From the NCBI RefSeq assembly GCF_000003815.2, contig NC_049983.1, positions 25,133,664 through 25,197,663 on the forward strand: 64,000 nucleotides of DNA. The letters run 5' to 3'. The notes beneath the pieces are model-generated. The model was given only the letters and a program-made list of their open reading frames with translations, had not been told where the DNA came from and did no database searches. Source of the stretch: Branchiostoma floridae. Its lineage: Eukaryota; Chordata; Leptocardii; Amphioxiformes; Branchiostomatidae. Below are positions 11,801 to 26,800 of this stretch, in pieces (position 1 is the stretch's first letter; the number at the start of each line of letters is the position of its first letter). The position numbers were made by a program, and so were the translations under genes.

Positions 11801-14800
11801 TCTTACGTTTGTGTTGCAATGAAACAACCAGAGGGGCGAGTAGAACAGAAAGAAACAACATCCCGACTCCCGGGATTCGAACCCGCGCCGAACCCGGGCA
11901 GCCGGATCACAAATCACGACCGCTATCGCTGTCACCACAAAAGCACTAGTGCCCTTGGGCAAGGACGATAGGCAGTACTTGAACACCACTGTTACAGCAA
12001 TGTAGAAACAAACCAGCGAAAACTGCCTTTTTTTCAGCAAGTCAAACTTAAAGCAGGACTTTTTCACCATCACACGTGACCTGAGAGCCCCAGGTGTGTC
12101 CCAGCTCTACCTGTGGTGCCTGCTTGTCTCACCTTTATCTACCTGCCTTTTGAGACCACTTAGCCTCCTGCTGTACTGATAAGGAACTACGTACTAGTAC
12201 TGACAGCTGCTGTGTGTGGGGAAAGTGGTGTAGTGTAGATATTAGCACTAGCAACATAATGTAGAAAAATCAATTCATTTCCGCTAGTTTTAGGCATAGA
12301 ATTGAAATCAGGAATCTTTTTGTCACATGTTTGTGTTTCAATGTTTTTCTTGCATTGATTTTTTGAATATTTTGAATACTCCACTCACAAATGCTGTGTG
12401 GTAAAAGTAAAAGTCTAGGTAGTTTAATATTATCAGCCAACAAAATGTAGGAAAGGTCCTTTGATTTTCTCTAGTTTTAGGATGTAAATTAAAATCAGGA
12501 ACAGTTTTTGTCCCAATGACATGTTTGTGTTATAAAGTCATAAAGTCGCCAAACCTGCTATAAAGCCCTGGCATTTTTGTGGAGATACATGTACCACTAC
12601 CAGTACATAATTTCTTTTTACCGGTATTACTGTTTCACCATCTTTTTTGGAGTCATTTCCCACAATCTTTTTTTTGTGCCATTTTCTAATTCCTGTTGGG
12701 AGTTCCCATCATTGTACTTCAGCCCCCTCCTGTGTATTACAATACTGAATAGCACATCATGTAAAAAGCCCATTTTTCACCCACTGAAAGTCCAGATGTG
12801 CGGCCAGTTCTACTCGGCTGGGGAAGGACAAAGAGCATTCTCAAAATTTGTGAAAACTTTTGTGCACCTTTTTTCCCAGTCAAAAATTTGTTAACATTTT
12901 TGTTCTTTTGACATAACAATGTCTGTTTTTTCTCCCAAGCAAGTCTTTTTAAGTTTCCAATCTTTTCCCCTTATATTTTTTAGCACCATCTATACACTGT
13001 AAGCAGTTGTGAGAAATTAAATTTAAAAAAAACTGCAAAAAAAGCCGTCAAAGTAAAATCACTTTGCTGTTTCAAAACACACAAAAGTTATCCCAAGTTA
13101 ACTCCAGAGGTGTTTACATGCTGCAGGCCTTGCAGCCTTAATTCCCCACCATTATAAATGATTTCTTCTGGTCCTTGAGAACAGCATAGATTAGATCTGG
13201 CAGTTGGAAACGACTTGTGGTTTGCTGAATGCCCAACCCTATTACCCCGAAAACACACCCCCTTTCACACCCCTCCATCACAAAGCACACAGTGTGGTCC
13301 CAGATAAAGCCTCCAGTGTGTGCCGCGTATTGACTCTGCACGTTTGTCAAACACACAGTTCCAGAATCACCAAGCACTTTTCAATCCCCCACTTTTCTCA
13401 TGCTCAATCTATAAATAACTAGAGGGGTAATATCTTATTGATCCATTTGAAAGGAAACTGTGTCTGCGCTGATAGCAGTCTCCATGGAACCTAAACCATC
13501 TGGCCAGGCTGTAACCCGATAAGGCCCGGACAAATACTGTACCCCGGTACTCATCACAAGTCACGCTCTCTTTGTTGACCTGAAAGGATCCTCTTTCTGT
13601 CTTGTGTTGGCAGAAAGGAAACCAAAAATAGGGCATGACCAGGTACACATAAAGGGTATTAACAATTCCAAAGGTGAAAGGAAGGGAATTGTTCCAATTT
13701 TTGTTGTGTAATAGAGTCAGACTTGTAAAGCTTGTTACAGTGAATCAATGGTATGGTATGGGTGTCTGTATGGCCCAACGGCTAGAGCATTGGAATCAGA
13801 ATCAGTAGGTCCTGAGTTCGATACTCGCCATGCCCCTGCCCCCATGACGCCCCCCGAGCCTCATGGCTAATCTGTCTAAAGGTGCCAAAAACAACTACGG
13901 ATTTGATGCCACCAGTGTGTCAACATCTACACACTTGCCACTTTTTTTTTCAATGTGATGAGAACCGGTGCGCTGGTTTGGTTCCGCCCACCCTATGACG
14001 ACTGTGCAGAAGGGAAGGAGTGCAGCACTGGTTCAGTCACACTTCCTGTTGTGTTACCCACAGGACGGTGGTGAAATTAGTCTAGCCTGGATTCCTGACT
14101 CATGCCTCATACTGCAGCAGTGGTGCCACTACTACTACTAGCAGCCAACACGCCACGTTGTCAGTATAACCTGCCGTTAGCGGCCGCCTTTTGTTATCGA
14201 TCAGTCCCGCGCTGAGAGACTTGACTTGTTGAACTCTTAACTGTTGTTCTGTGTAACGGCCGTCGGTGTGCCAGGCTTTGTTTGCTGATTGCCGTGTAGA
14301 GGTTTAGTGTGGGCGTAGGAGAGAGGAGGGCCCATCAGAATGGTGGAAAGCACCATGGCTGAGAAACTCTTCCAGTCACCCAACCTACTGACTCTACTGA
14401 GTGATCTTGATCATAAGGAGGAGTGTACAACCAGAGAAGACCTGTCCAGCTACCTGTGTGAGCTGTACGATCTGGATACCCTTGTGGAAGGGAGGGAGGT
14501 CCTGTTGATGAAGGCTGGAGCACAGGAGGATTTCTCACGTGTGAACCGAAGGTTGCAACGTCACAAGAAGAGATCGTTGGCGGAGGAAATCGTGATTTTA
14601 TCGACATTTCTGGACGGGAGTAACACGCAACAACAAGATGAACAGGTACTAGGGGAGGACAAGTTGGGATACTACGACAGCGACCTGGAGAGTTTGTCGG
14701 AGTGCGATGTGAACTTGCACTTGCAGTACCCGAACGTGTCAAGCCTGAAGTGTCAGATTTCCATGATTCTACACAAGGTCATGGTGATCGAGGATCGGCT

Positions 14801-17800
14801 ACGGAGACTGACCGGGAGTAAGATGGACTTGTTGAGTACGGACGACCGCGGGAACCTGACGGACTTCGACGAGACTCTGGACGACGTTGCCACGGAAAGC
14901 GACCCGGGAACGGGAGACAGCGGATACTCTGGGTCAGGACTGAAAGCTAAACCTGCGGATACCAGTTTGTTTTCACCCTGCCGAGGAACATCAAGTAATT
15001 ATTCTTCATTTTATCTGTCATTGGATTCCTTTCTAGTGTTGCTGTAAAATCTAATATGCTTCCTGATTGATTTTGCTTTCAGAATGAAAAAAAAAGGTTT
15101 TCCTTAATTACATTACTATAACTAAATGTTGAAACCAAAACAAAACCAACCAGGCATTTTCTCTCCCCTTAGGGCTACAAAATAGTTCTGTGTTGTTTAT
15201 TTATTTATTTATTCATACATTGTGACATAGTCAAGCAAATATGTCTGTCCTGGCATGCCAGGTAGTATTCGGCAGCCCACAGCCATCTAAAACATGCATA
15301 TACACAATTGCAAAGTATCATGATATTTTTTACTTTTTGCAATACTGTCATAACTTTTGACGACAGTTATTCAGACAATGAATCACCCAAAAGTTCTTCT
15401 TCCGGTAATGTCCGTCTGCCAAGAAATTGGCAACAGCTGACATGTATTAAGATTTATTAGGGGTCAGTGGTTCTTTGCTTTATTCTTCATTTTTCTGGCA
15501 CTAAATCTAGATATTTCGTGTTCACTACTGGTTTTCTCAGAAATATTCCTGACAAGTTTGTCACAAGCTAAGTGAAACATGATCCCACAAAATAGCTTAC
15601 AATGTTTTTACTTCCTATACCTGTATACAATAATCTAACCAGAGGAAGTGCTGTCAGTGATCGAGTGAATCACCCTAAAACTTCTAGTCTTTCATTCATT
15701 TTTCTGGCACTGATATGTCATGCTCACTGCTCACAGTTTTTCCCAGAATATTTAAATTTTATTCACTTTCGAAATTCACAACCTACTGAAACATATACTC
15801 ACAAAATAGCTTACTTCCTAAATACAATGGCTTCGACCTGTTAAATGCTGTCAGTGAATGAATCACCCTAAAAAGTTTAGTCTTTCATTCATTCATTTTC
15901 CGGCCCTGAATTTTTCATGCTGACCGCTTGTCACAGAATTGTTTGTGACAAGCGACTGTCCTCTGACTGGTGTATAGATTACCATGTTAAAAGAGGACAG
16001 TGATCCGTTGGCTTGAACAGTACAATGCGGCCGAAATCCCTGCCTGTTTTCAGTACGCAGAATCCGATTGTGCGCGACCACAATCGTCCTGACACACGCA
16101 TGATGTAATGGTGACCTTACAACCGGTAAAACTGTTCCGGCTGGAGTCAGACGGCCTGGAGGCTTTGTTGACTCGGCCTGTCTGTGTGTGTGGTTTACTT
16201 CTCGGTCAGCACACAGGGTTTTACTCACTGTACAGGGCTCGCAATTTTTTTCTTCATACCTGCACTGGTGCAGGTAACATTGAAAATTACACCAGACAAA
16301 TTTTACTTGAACCACTCTGAACTTAAAAAGGAAGTATGAATCATAATCAAAATGTGCAGGAACCATTATTTTACACTTTAATAGGTGGTAACGGCCAATG
16401 CAGCTAAGAACAATCCACATACACCTACATCATAGAACATTTATAATGTATAAAACCCAGGACATGGACCAGTGCAGGTAAGGTGCAGGTAGACACCAGA
16501 AATACCTGCACAGCTCCAATTTTGTCCTGCACCTACCTGCATATGCAGGTGGTATTTCGAGCCCTGGACTCTGTGTGTGTGTGTTTGACTTCTAGGTCAG
16601 CACACAGGGTCTCACTGTGGGTTTAGCCTGATTGATCCTGACCTTGGGACACAGAACAACATGGCCCGCAATTATGTGGCGACAACGTGGCAAAATAAGT
16701 AGCGAAATAATTAGGCTGTACAGGCACAGCACAGATGGCCCCTTCTGTCTCTGTTACACAAAAGGCTACATTTAACCTTTATCTGACAGGGATTAGTCGG
16801 TGGCTTTTTGTCAGGGCGACATTTTTATTTTACGAAATTGTGGAAATCTTGCAAGTGCGTTGACTGACTTTGTGATAAATTCAGATCCAGAAAAGTCTAA
16901 AACTTATTATACCACATTTGAAAATCATAGAATTAATTAAGGAGATTTGCCAAATGGGTGACCAAGTTTTGAAAATTTGATCGTTATTCTTTCTTCAAGC
17001 CAAACATTGTTATCATGATCCTAATACCACCGATTTGAAAATCTTATTCTGACCTCCTCTTTGTAACCATCATTATATAACAGCTGTAACTCTTAATCTA
17101 AATATACTCAATCTGGCGCCATAATAAGTCCATTATTTGTCCCAAAATTGGATATTTGACAATGATCAGTGTGTTTCTGTCGGGGCAAGACATTAAATCA
17201 TACCGCCAATTTGAACACTTTTATGAAGTTAATAAGGAGGGTTACCTACTTTGATCATTGATCTTTCTCAGCCAAAACAAGTTTAACATAATACTACCAA
17301 TTTGACCATACCTTTGGGACCAACTTTACGTAACAGCAGCTGCTATAACTCTGAATCTTATACATAGACTGCCACAATCATCACAGTAATAAATCCATTA
17401 TTTGTCCCTAGATTGGATACTAAGTAGTATTGACAATGATCAGTCAGCTTTTTGTCAGGGCAAGACTTTCATTCTACAACTTACAGAAATCTTGCAAAAG
17501 GGACGACTGACATTCAAATCCTGCTTAGACCCAGATTATCATTGTACTAGCAATTTTAAATTGTTACCTGGCTTTGTGTTTGCTGTTGTGTAACCACTTT
17601 TAATGCTTGTATACAAATTCTGGTGCCGAAATTGCCAGTATTATGGCAAAGTAATACTGGCAATTTTAAATTATTACATACTAGTACTGTGAGCTGTTTT
17701 TGTGCCTGCTGTTATGTAACCACTTTTAATGCTTTCATACATATTCTGGCGCCTCAGTAATTCCATAATTTGTCCCATAATTAGACATCTCGTTAGTCTG

Positions 17801-20800
17801 CACCTGCCCACAGTCCAAAACAGAATCAGGAAAATTATGTACCCAGTGTTGGAAAACCTGACAATGGGGACAACACCCTTTCTTCTGGGCAAAAATAATG
17901 GCAGGGGTAAAAACATGTAATTTTGGATGTCAGAATCCAGACAATGAATGGATTACGTTCTCACAAAGCCGAGAGTTGTGGTAGAAAGTGGATGAAAGGA
18001 CTGACGCAAACAAACATTGGAACTTGTTTGACTTTGTAACGTGCGTGTCTCCGTTTGTCTAAACCAAGGCGTTCAAGGGAAACCATCATTTTGTAATTTA
18101 CTACAAGTGCCGTTAAACTACAAGAAATTGTGTTTTACGATATCATGCGTGACTGTTTACTTTCGATTGGACTCTCAACTTTGTAATCTTTTTTTTCTCT
18201 CATTTACCATCTACTCACACCCATCCTTTGATAATACAGAGCCAATAAAAAAGCTTTGCAGGGTTTGACAAGTCCACTAGTCCAATGGTCCCGGGCAAGT
18301 AAAAGTGCCAATCGGGCAAGTGCTTGCCTGATCGGGCAAGTAAGATTTTTCCATGAGTGAGTAAGATTTTTCCATGTGTGAGATTATGAATGATACTAGT
18401 CACTTTTCACACTTATGGCAATATAGAATTGGTCAACACAGAAAGATACAGCAGAATTCCATTGCTGGAATTGCATGTGTGGAAGTGAAAATACATAGAA
18501 GAATGTCATTTAAATTTTGGGCAATTCAAAAGTTGGTTTAATTTTTTTATGTACTTGCCCGAAGGAACAAGTGGATTTTAGTTCAAACACTCAGCATCAC
18601 TAGGATAAAGGTGTGCCTTGTACCTGACGTTGTGCCAATATTTACCTGTGTCCTGACGCAGATGTGTGTGTGTGCTGGCACCAATACAGGCTGTAGGGTG
18701 GGGTCAGTGCCATTGATATAGGTCACAGTTTTCTGGGATTTATTGTAGTGTAATGGTACATGTTGTAATGGTGAGGTGGAGAAGTAACAACTAACCATGG
18801 AGATGTCTTGTCTCTTTCACGGTGAGACAATTTTGAAAGTTTATCGTAAATGATGCCATTCTAACAAATTAATTCTTTTAGACCATGTGTAATAGAAGGA
18901 TTTGGAGGGTTATATCAAATTGATCATAGAAGTTTATTTGCAAGTTTGTGCCAGAGGGCTAATTCCAAGTACATGGTACTATAAGCATAGTAGATATACA
19001 AGTAAGGGACAATGGATGTAGTTAATATCAACATTTTTTCACGTTTAACTGCCTTTATTACACATTCAACTAAATACCATGATTTCTCTAGTTGAAAATA
19101 AGCATTATTTACTCATCTCAATTTGGCATAGAGGTCACAAGTAATAGGGTGGTGGCCTGTTACGCTAAAAATAAAATGCACTATTGTAGGCCTGATCACA
19201 CATGAACTTGAAGTTGAACTGATACTGATCTGGAAAATACAGTAATCCTTTGTTTCTGTGGGGCCTGTTTGTGGACCTTGTACATGTAGACCACATAGCA
19301 CAATCAGCACATACTTCTGAATCGCTTTCCTCTCAAGTTGTTAAGTAAATATCAACTTGATAGCACTTAGAGAGAACAAGCTTTTACCAAGGCAACACAC
19401 GTTCACTCATATTCTCGCATTAAAGTACCAGGTCCTACACTTGTCACAGTGGTCAACTAACTCTGTTTAGCTGTTGTGGTTATTATGGAGGAAGGTACCC
19501 ATGCAGGCTAAGGACTGGTTAAGGAAACAGATAACAATTTTCTTACTCAAGTTTCTATTCATCTACATTAATTTTGTACCTTTGCTGTGCATTATCACCA
19601 CAGTTGTAGCTTCCAGTAGTTCATTGTCATAAAAGTTTCGTAATTGCACAGATTCGTTATCATTGATGAAAGAGGTGTGTCTAATTGGTGTGTCTTGATT
19701 AATCTCCAAACAGATGCTATGGTGCCATAAGATAGTATCAAAGCTGGCCAAGGAGTATATCCGGCACCGGGAAGTTTGATACTATACATTGACAATGACA
19801 ATGACAATGAACAAGTTTATTGCATATTCATGCCCCATTGGGGCCAAATGCAGTAAGTTACATACAGAAAGAATGATCATCTATGCTAATTTTTTGTTCT
19901 ACTTATAATATGTGCGTTTTACATGCTTCTTCCCTCTTCTTAAAACAGGTGTAAATGAATTTACAGAGTTCTTCTATTACATCCAAGTTAGATGTTGACA
20001 TTGAAACAGGTCTTCCTTTGCTAGATGTGCATATTTCTGTTTTATACATTATGCACCGTGGATCTGGTTGGAGATTATGTCTTGATGGCAGACCAGCATT
20101 TGTTTCTGTCTTAGCACTGCTGCAGACTTGCCCTTTATCTCCTATACAATGTCATCTCACGCAAATCTAGAGTTTGTCCTAATTTGTTATTATTCTTTTC
20201 CCCAGACTGCAGATATACCTGCCATGTTCGGTGCCGACCCTCCGTCTCTCTGGAATGTTCCACTCCCACGGAGGGGGGCAGTCCTTTCACCCCCGACAGC
20301 CCGACTACGGAACACGCACGACTGGCGACAACAAACCTGGTAAGGATTTTGGACTAGTCCAGATTTACCGTAAATTTCAACTCTGCTTTCTTTGCAAACC
20401 TTAAATTCCAATGCAGCATTTACAAAATGATAGTTTTCCAAATGCATTCTCCCAAATTAAATGCAAAACCATTGAAAGATTTTGGAGGATCAGTCCAGAT
20501 GGTCAAATGGTCAAATCTGCTCGGTAATAATAATATGTTTTGTGCCAAACCTTTGGGTACTGTATGTAATATAGCCCTGTCACCATTCTCCACCGGTCAA
20601 CTTAGGGGTATTTTACCTAATACAGCCAGCCTTTTGAACACTCAGCCTGTTACTTATACCAACCCCGTAAAATTCAGAATTTCCCCCACTGAATTAAGAA
20701 GAAGGGTAACACTCTTAGCATAGTAGAGATATCAGCAAGCTCATGATTGTAAACTATGGTTACATGGCCATAAGGTAGAGACTGCCTTCTTTCAAACTTA

Positions 20801-23800
20801 ACACAAACTTTAAGCTTGTAAAGCTTTTGGATTGGTAAAGATTTAACAGTAAATCTAGTAGCATTTGCACTGCAATATGTCTCATTATAAATCTTGAAAT
20901 CTATTATATGAACCAGGAGATGGCTGATGTAATAAGTTCACATTTTGCCTTAACATGTCTGTTTGGTGTTAATTCCTTGGAAACAGATGTGAACTTGAAG
21001 TTAATTCCCAACCTTGTGTGTTGAAAGTTGGCTCCAGGCCACACATGTCTTTTATCACAGCCCAATAAACTGTGTAAGTCACAGGGCTGTGTTAGATAGA
21101 AGTGATGTAAGCCCAGGGCTCGAAATACCACCTGCATATGCAGGTTAGTGCAGGTAAAATTGGAGCTGTGCAGGTAGTTCTGTACTGTAGTCTCCTTCAG
21201 AATTCAAAATGCTTTACTTTGAGAGGGACCATGAACCAGACTGAACTATTATTCCCCTCAGAAGTCAGGGCTCTAAATGCCACCTGCATATGCAGGTTAG
21301 TGCGGGTAAAATTGGAGCTATGCAGGTAATTCTGGTGTCTACATGCACCTAACCTGCACTGGTCCATGTACTGGGTTTTATGCAGAAATGCACTATAGGT
21401 GTATATGGAGTGTTGTTAGCTGCATTGACTGTTACTACCTATAAAGTATAAAAGTAAGAAAAAAATAGCAAAGGTTCCTCAATAATTTTGGTATGATCCA
21501 TACTTCCTAAATTCAGCCAGTGGTGCAGGTGAAATTTGCCTGGTGCAGGTTATTTTCAATGTTACCTGCACCAGTGCAGGTATGAAGAATAATGTATTTC
21601 GAGCCCTGACTGTGTATGTCTGTAAATCATAGGGCTGTGTTAGACAGAAAGTGATGTAAGCCCCCAGAAATAGCCAGATATTGACAGTAGACCTGTGTGT
21701 ACACGTGTGTCTGGTTAGTTCTGCCAATATTGACTTCCTAATTAGATTATCCAGGGATTGGGTCTAAATTACTTTTCTGCCACTGGGTATTTTGTAGGCC
21801 TGTCTAAAGCAAATTTGTTACCTTTGTAGCAATTGCAAAATTAGCAACATTTCTGTAAGTTTATGAAGAAAACTGGCCAATATTGATAATTTTGGAAAGT
21901 ATAGTGTAATTGAATAATGGTGTAGATTTGTGATTGTAAATGTTGGCTCCATGACAAAAGTAAATACACCATGATATTGAGGAAATTTCAGAAAAGTACC
22001 AGAGTTTATGTTTCACATTTTAAACTTTGTACATTCAGCATTATTGTAACAGTACTCCTGGCCCATGGGATATATGCATGTGATGGAATAAGTTTTTCTG
22101 TCACTTGCAAAATTGCAATAGCATGTGGGTGATTTGTATGATAATTTGTGACAGCACGGTCCATGTATTATATGGGTTCATGTCGCACTCATTATAAAAT
22201 GTAACATGAGATGATGGTTGCAATTTTTGATTTCAGTATCCATGGCTTACTGCAGAAAAGCATAAATGATTGATTCCATTCTTGCCAAGCCAGGACTAAT
22301 CAATAATTTCCCCTAAATGAATTTGAGACGGGCTGAAGCCATATTTGACACCTGTCACTTCATATTAGGGAAGACCACAAGGTTTTGGAAAACATTCATC
22401 ATTTCAAGCTTATATAACAGTGGGGTTCAAGCACTGCCAATGACAATGCCAAACGACTTTGAGCCTTTTGGCGTAATCGGTTGCATGCTGGGTTTGTGAT
22501 CTACCTGCCTGCCCGGGATCGGCAGTATGTTCGAATCCCGGGAGTCAAGATATTGTCTCTTTCTGCTTCTACTCCTTTCTTACACCTACTCTACTTCATA
22601 CCCTGGTTACCATAGGACCATAGCTTGTATGGACCAGGAATTAAAGATAATGTCAGTTGGGAAATGTTTGAACAGTGTCTTTTCATGAATGCTGATCAAA
22701 TATTTGCTTAAGACAAATGTGTTCTGAGAAAGGTTTGAAACTTAGCTATTTTCTCTCCTTCCCAGAATTCCCCTGACTTGGACACGAGCAGCTCGGGTCA
22801 CATGACCAAAGAGGAAGTCCGCAGAGCGGTAGAGCGGTACAACTCAGAAACCAACGGCCTGGTGTTACAATTGGTATGTTCTTAAACAATACCTGCTTAT
22901 AGTTAATAGAAATTTATCTTCTAACAGTGACTTATTTTTAAAGGTAAACACATATTTTTTTCTACAAATTGTTTACCTTTAAAGATAAGTCACTCTTAGA
23001 AGAAGAATTTCTATTAACTGTGCTCATATGTAACTAATGAATGTCTTCAACAAAATCCCTACATAGTGATTAATTATGAAGTAGACTGGAGGTGGTTTTA
23101 AAGCAGATTTTGTGGCAAGAACACATTCCAAAGTGTTGGTAACTCAAACTTTATAGAAGCAGCACTCTATGTCAGAAGCTCTGAGGAAGAGGTCTGATAT
23201 AAAAAATAGACATGGAAATGTAAGCAGGTGAGAGGCAGTACTAGTTGAGTAAAAGAAAACTCCAATATCCTATGTTTTACCATGTTTTAAGTGATGAAAT
23301 CATTTTTGGTTGTACAATGTATTTACTTAGTTTTGCCTTTCTGAGAAACAAGTGGTTGTATTGTAACAGCCCAGTTCTGCAGTTCCGGTAGCTTCCTTCC
23401 TGTTGAGGTCAGAGCTAAAGTCAGGTTCTGATCTCACTTCCTTCTGTCTCTGTGCCAAGGTCACGGTTCCGGGGGCGTTCCTACCACAGCAATACCTGCA
23501 CTAGCTTCTGCTTTCATAGTCTAAACCTTATCTTCAAGCAGATCTACCGCTGGCAGGGAGGTACCTATGGGCCAGAACAATTGCCATTTCCTGAAACAAA
23601 CTCCTTTTGCCCTGTTACATCCACATGTACCTGTTCCAGGTCACTGAACACTACTTGTGTGGCAGTAACTGACAACAACATACAGAAATAGTCCAGTAGC
23701 TGAAATGTCATCTGCTTTTTAGTTTTCTTAGGGTCACTGCACATATAAGTAACCAGTTACTAGAACCTAGTATAACATTTTAGCAACCACATACAGTGGC

Positions 23801-26800
23801 CTTTGCACTAACTAGGACATTATGTAATTTATTGTTTGAGATAGATGATGATGACTACATTCTATCCAACAATTAAAAAGGTTGAAAGGGTCCAGACTTG
23901 TGATTCCCAACCTGAACCTGAGTATGTATAGGTTTGCAGCACTATAAATAATGCAGCATTACATTTAAGCATTGTGGGTTTGGGGGAGAAGTCTGCCATC
24001 TCTCAATACCATCAGTTATGAAGGTCCACCAACCACTGACTTGTTTATCTTTACTAACAGCAATCAGATGGCGAGTCCTTCCGAGGCTACATCCGTGTGC
24101 ACATGAACCTGTCGCGACCCGTAACAGTCGCCGCCGGAACCCGACCTCTGACCCTGTATGGCTCCCTACGGATCAATGACCAGGAAGACACGATAAAGGT
24201 AGGCAGAAGTCTCAATATCAACAGTTACTATTTTTCCAACTGTCCCAAATGTGCTCCAAAAAGACAAACTGTCCCAAAGTGCTCTTTGCTTGTCCCAGAT
24301 TTTTTTCACAAATGAATTCTAGTATAGCTATACAGACAATCATGTATTTGCCCATGGGGCATCACAGAATGTCTGGCAAATGTTTTTCTCTACCCTTCTT
24401 GGTCTTCTGTTTTTCTTACTGTTTACTTAGTGTCATGTCTGTCCGTTCTCTGATCGTTCCATCTTCTCTGTTGTCTACCCTCTTTCTTCCTCCTTATAGC
24501 TAAATGGTTCACTGCATGGTAGTTTTGGCTAGTCTCGATGACCGTACGGACAGATGTTTTGTTTGGCTTAATTACCTACTCCAACAATGTTGAACATACA
24601 AGAGTAATAAATAGATAAATTCAACGATGATAATTCTCCCCCTAAAGGAGACGACGTCGTTTTTCCTCCCGCGAGACACGATCAAGGCGCTGCACATCAC
24701 CAGTGACACGACCGTACGAGAGGTCATCCAGGCCCTGCTGAAGAAGTTCAAGGTCACCGACAACCCCAGGAAGTTTGCTCTGTTTGAGAAGACTGTGGAA
24801 CAGGAGGGCAACGGTGAGTTTGTTTGTCTAATAATATATATTTATTGAGAGTTACCACATTTGTGGAAGGATTGACATAAACACTGGTGACTGGGAGCGG
24901 TGCAGGACAGACTGTTAGGTTTGATCCACTCACCCCAGGAACCTTTTCGATAAGTGTTGGGGGTTCTTTTATGCACTGTATATAAGTATGTAGGTGTGGC
25001 TCTTCCCAAACATGAGACCACCCTAAGGACAGAGTTGATACTTGTCATTGACTGACTGCAAGAAAAATAATCAGAAAGTCAACATTTGCCTCTACATGTA
25101 GCAAATGCAGACTGGATTATTTCCCTGTTCCTGCCCTTTCCAAGGTGCAATGATAATTTTTATACCAAAAAGGACACCTTTTACAGTCGAGTAACTGTTG
25201 TTTTTCAGTAGGGAACAGCCATATTACCAGGAACCATACAGGAGGTAGGCTGTTTCAAACACAACCGTAACAGGACTCTCTCTGCATGAGTACTTTCTTT
25301 TTTTGATTAACGTCAGTTTTGCTCAGAGTATGCAAGGCTACATAGACCACTTCTGAGTACTGAAATCCAAGGACTCTTGAGCTTTATAGCTTTGAAGTGT
25401 TCTGACTTAATGCTTTTGTTAAAGATTACATGTAATATCGAGACTGTCATAAGCATTTTCGAGAATGCAAAACATTACGTCACAACTACATGTACATGTA
25501 AATTGTAGAATGTCACCGCTCTTGGTCATTATATCTATCATCTAAACTTGAGATAAACAGGTTAACTTTGCGGTTCCCTTTTGTTGTCTGTGGTCCTCAT
25601 ACTCATTAATGATACATTCAGTAGTGTTTTATTTTGGAAACACTACCAGTTTTCAAGAATGCAAAACATTTAACGTCACAACTACAAGTAAATTGTAGAA
25701 CGTCAGAACGTATATGTGTCACATCCCTTGGCGATTATATCTATAGTCTAAAACTGTCAGTGAGATAAACAAGTTTGAGGGTCCACTTTGTTCCCTGTGG
25801 TCCTCCTACCCTGTGGAAAACACTCCAGCGCAAGTCGTGCAGACTGGAGCCACTCGTGTGGTTAAGTGTGTGTGAAGAACTGGTCTGTGTTGACGTCAGG
25901 AATCTGGTTGTTAAGCTTAAGGGTAAGGTTCCAGAGTGGAGGGGTGCCTGTAGTGTGTATAGATTTAAGTAGATCTGCATAAAAAAACTTTGAGGTGTAT
26001 AGGAGGAGATGTTTTTCTCAGTCAACTGTTACCATAGTGGTGGTGATATTAGTAAACATATTTGGTACAGGTCTGGAGGTGTGTGTGAAGGTCTGTGCTG
26101 ATGTCAGTGGTTCAGGTGGAAATTAAAGGGCAGTTCTCGGATAGAGAGGGTCAGACTCTGAAGTGTGTGCAGAGGTACATGTAGATCTGCATCAGAGAAG
26201 GTGTATAGGAGGAGAAACATGTTTTTCTCGGTAGCTTTACAAATTACCAAAGGTGGTGGCATTATAGCAAACATGTGTACAGCACAGAAATTGAGATTAT
26301 CATGATTGCAGTTGCTGGAATTACAATGTATATACTTAGCTGTTAGAAAAAGTTGTGCATGGGAACATCAAACTTCCCCTGAACAAGAATCACAAAATCT
26401 GATCCTGATTCAGTTGAACGAAACAAAATGAATACATGACTGCGTACTGTTTTTGTTTTGACGTCAAGAGTACTGCCTATATGAAGTGAAGGTCCTTGAG
26501 TTGGGGTTCAGTTTTAACCAACGTGGCAGCAATTTATCTACTTGGTTTGCTGACATTTTAAGATGAAAATAAGTACAAAGACAGGACGTCACCGAAGGGC
26601 AGGGAAGAAAACTTGAATATGTTTGTATATACTCAGCAAAACTGAGTGCACTGACTGTTAAAGTCAGTCCTTGAGCTAGGCTTTGTTTTTATTACATTCA
26701 TGTTTTTCCGGGGGAAAACGTGACTTCTTAATCATGCATGATACGGGTATGTTACGCCGAAGGGCGGTTATACCGGCTATATAGTTACAGATACAGATAC

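Noticed and set aside
11850-11960. tRNA gene suggested by GGTTCGAATCC
   Set aside because: No acceptor stem or correct spacing for a 72-base cloverleaf; it fits a tRNA-derived SINE. The same applies at 13755 and 22465.
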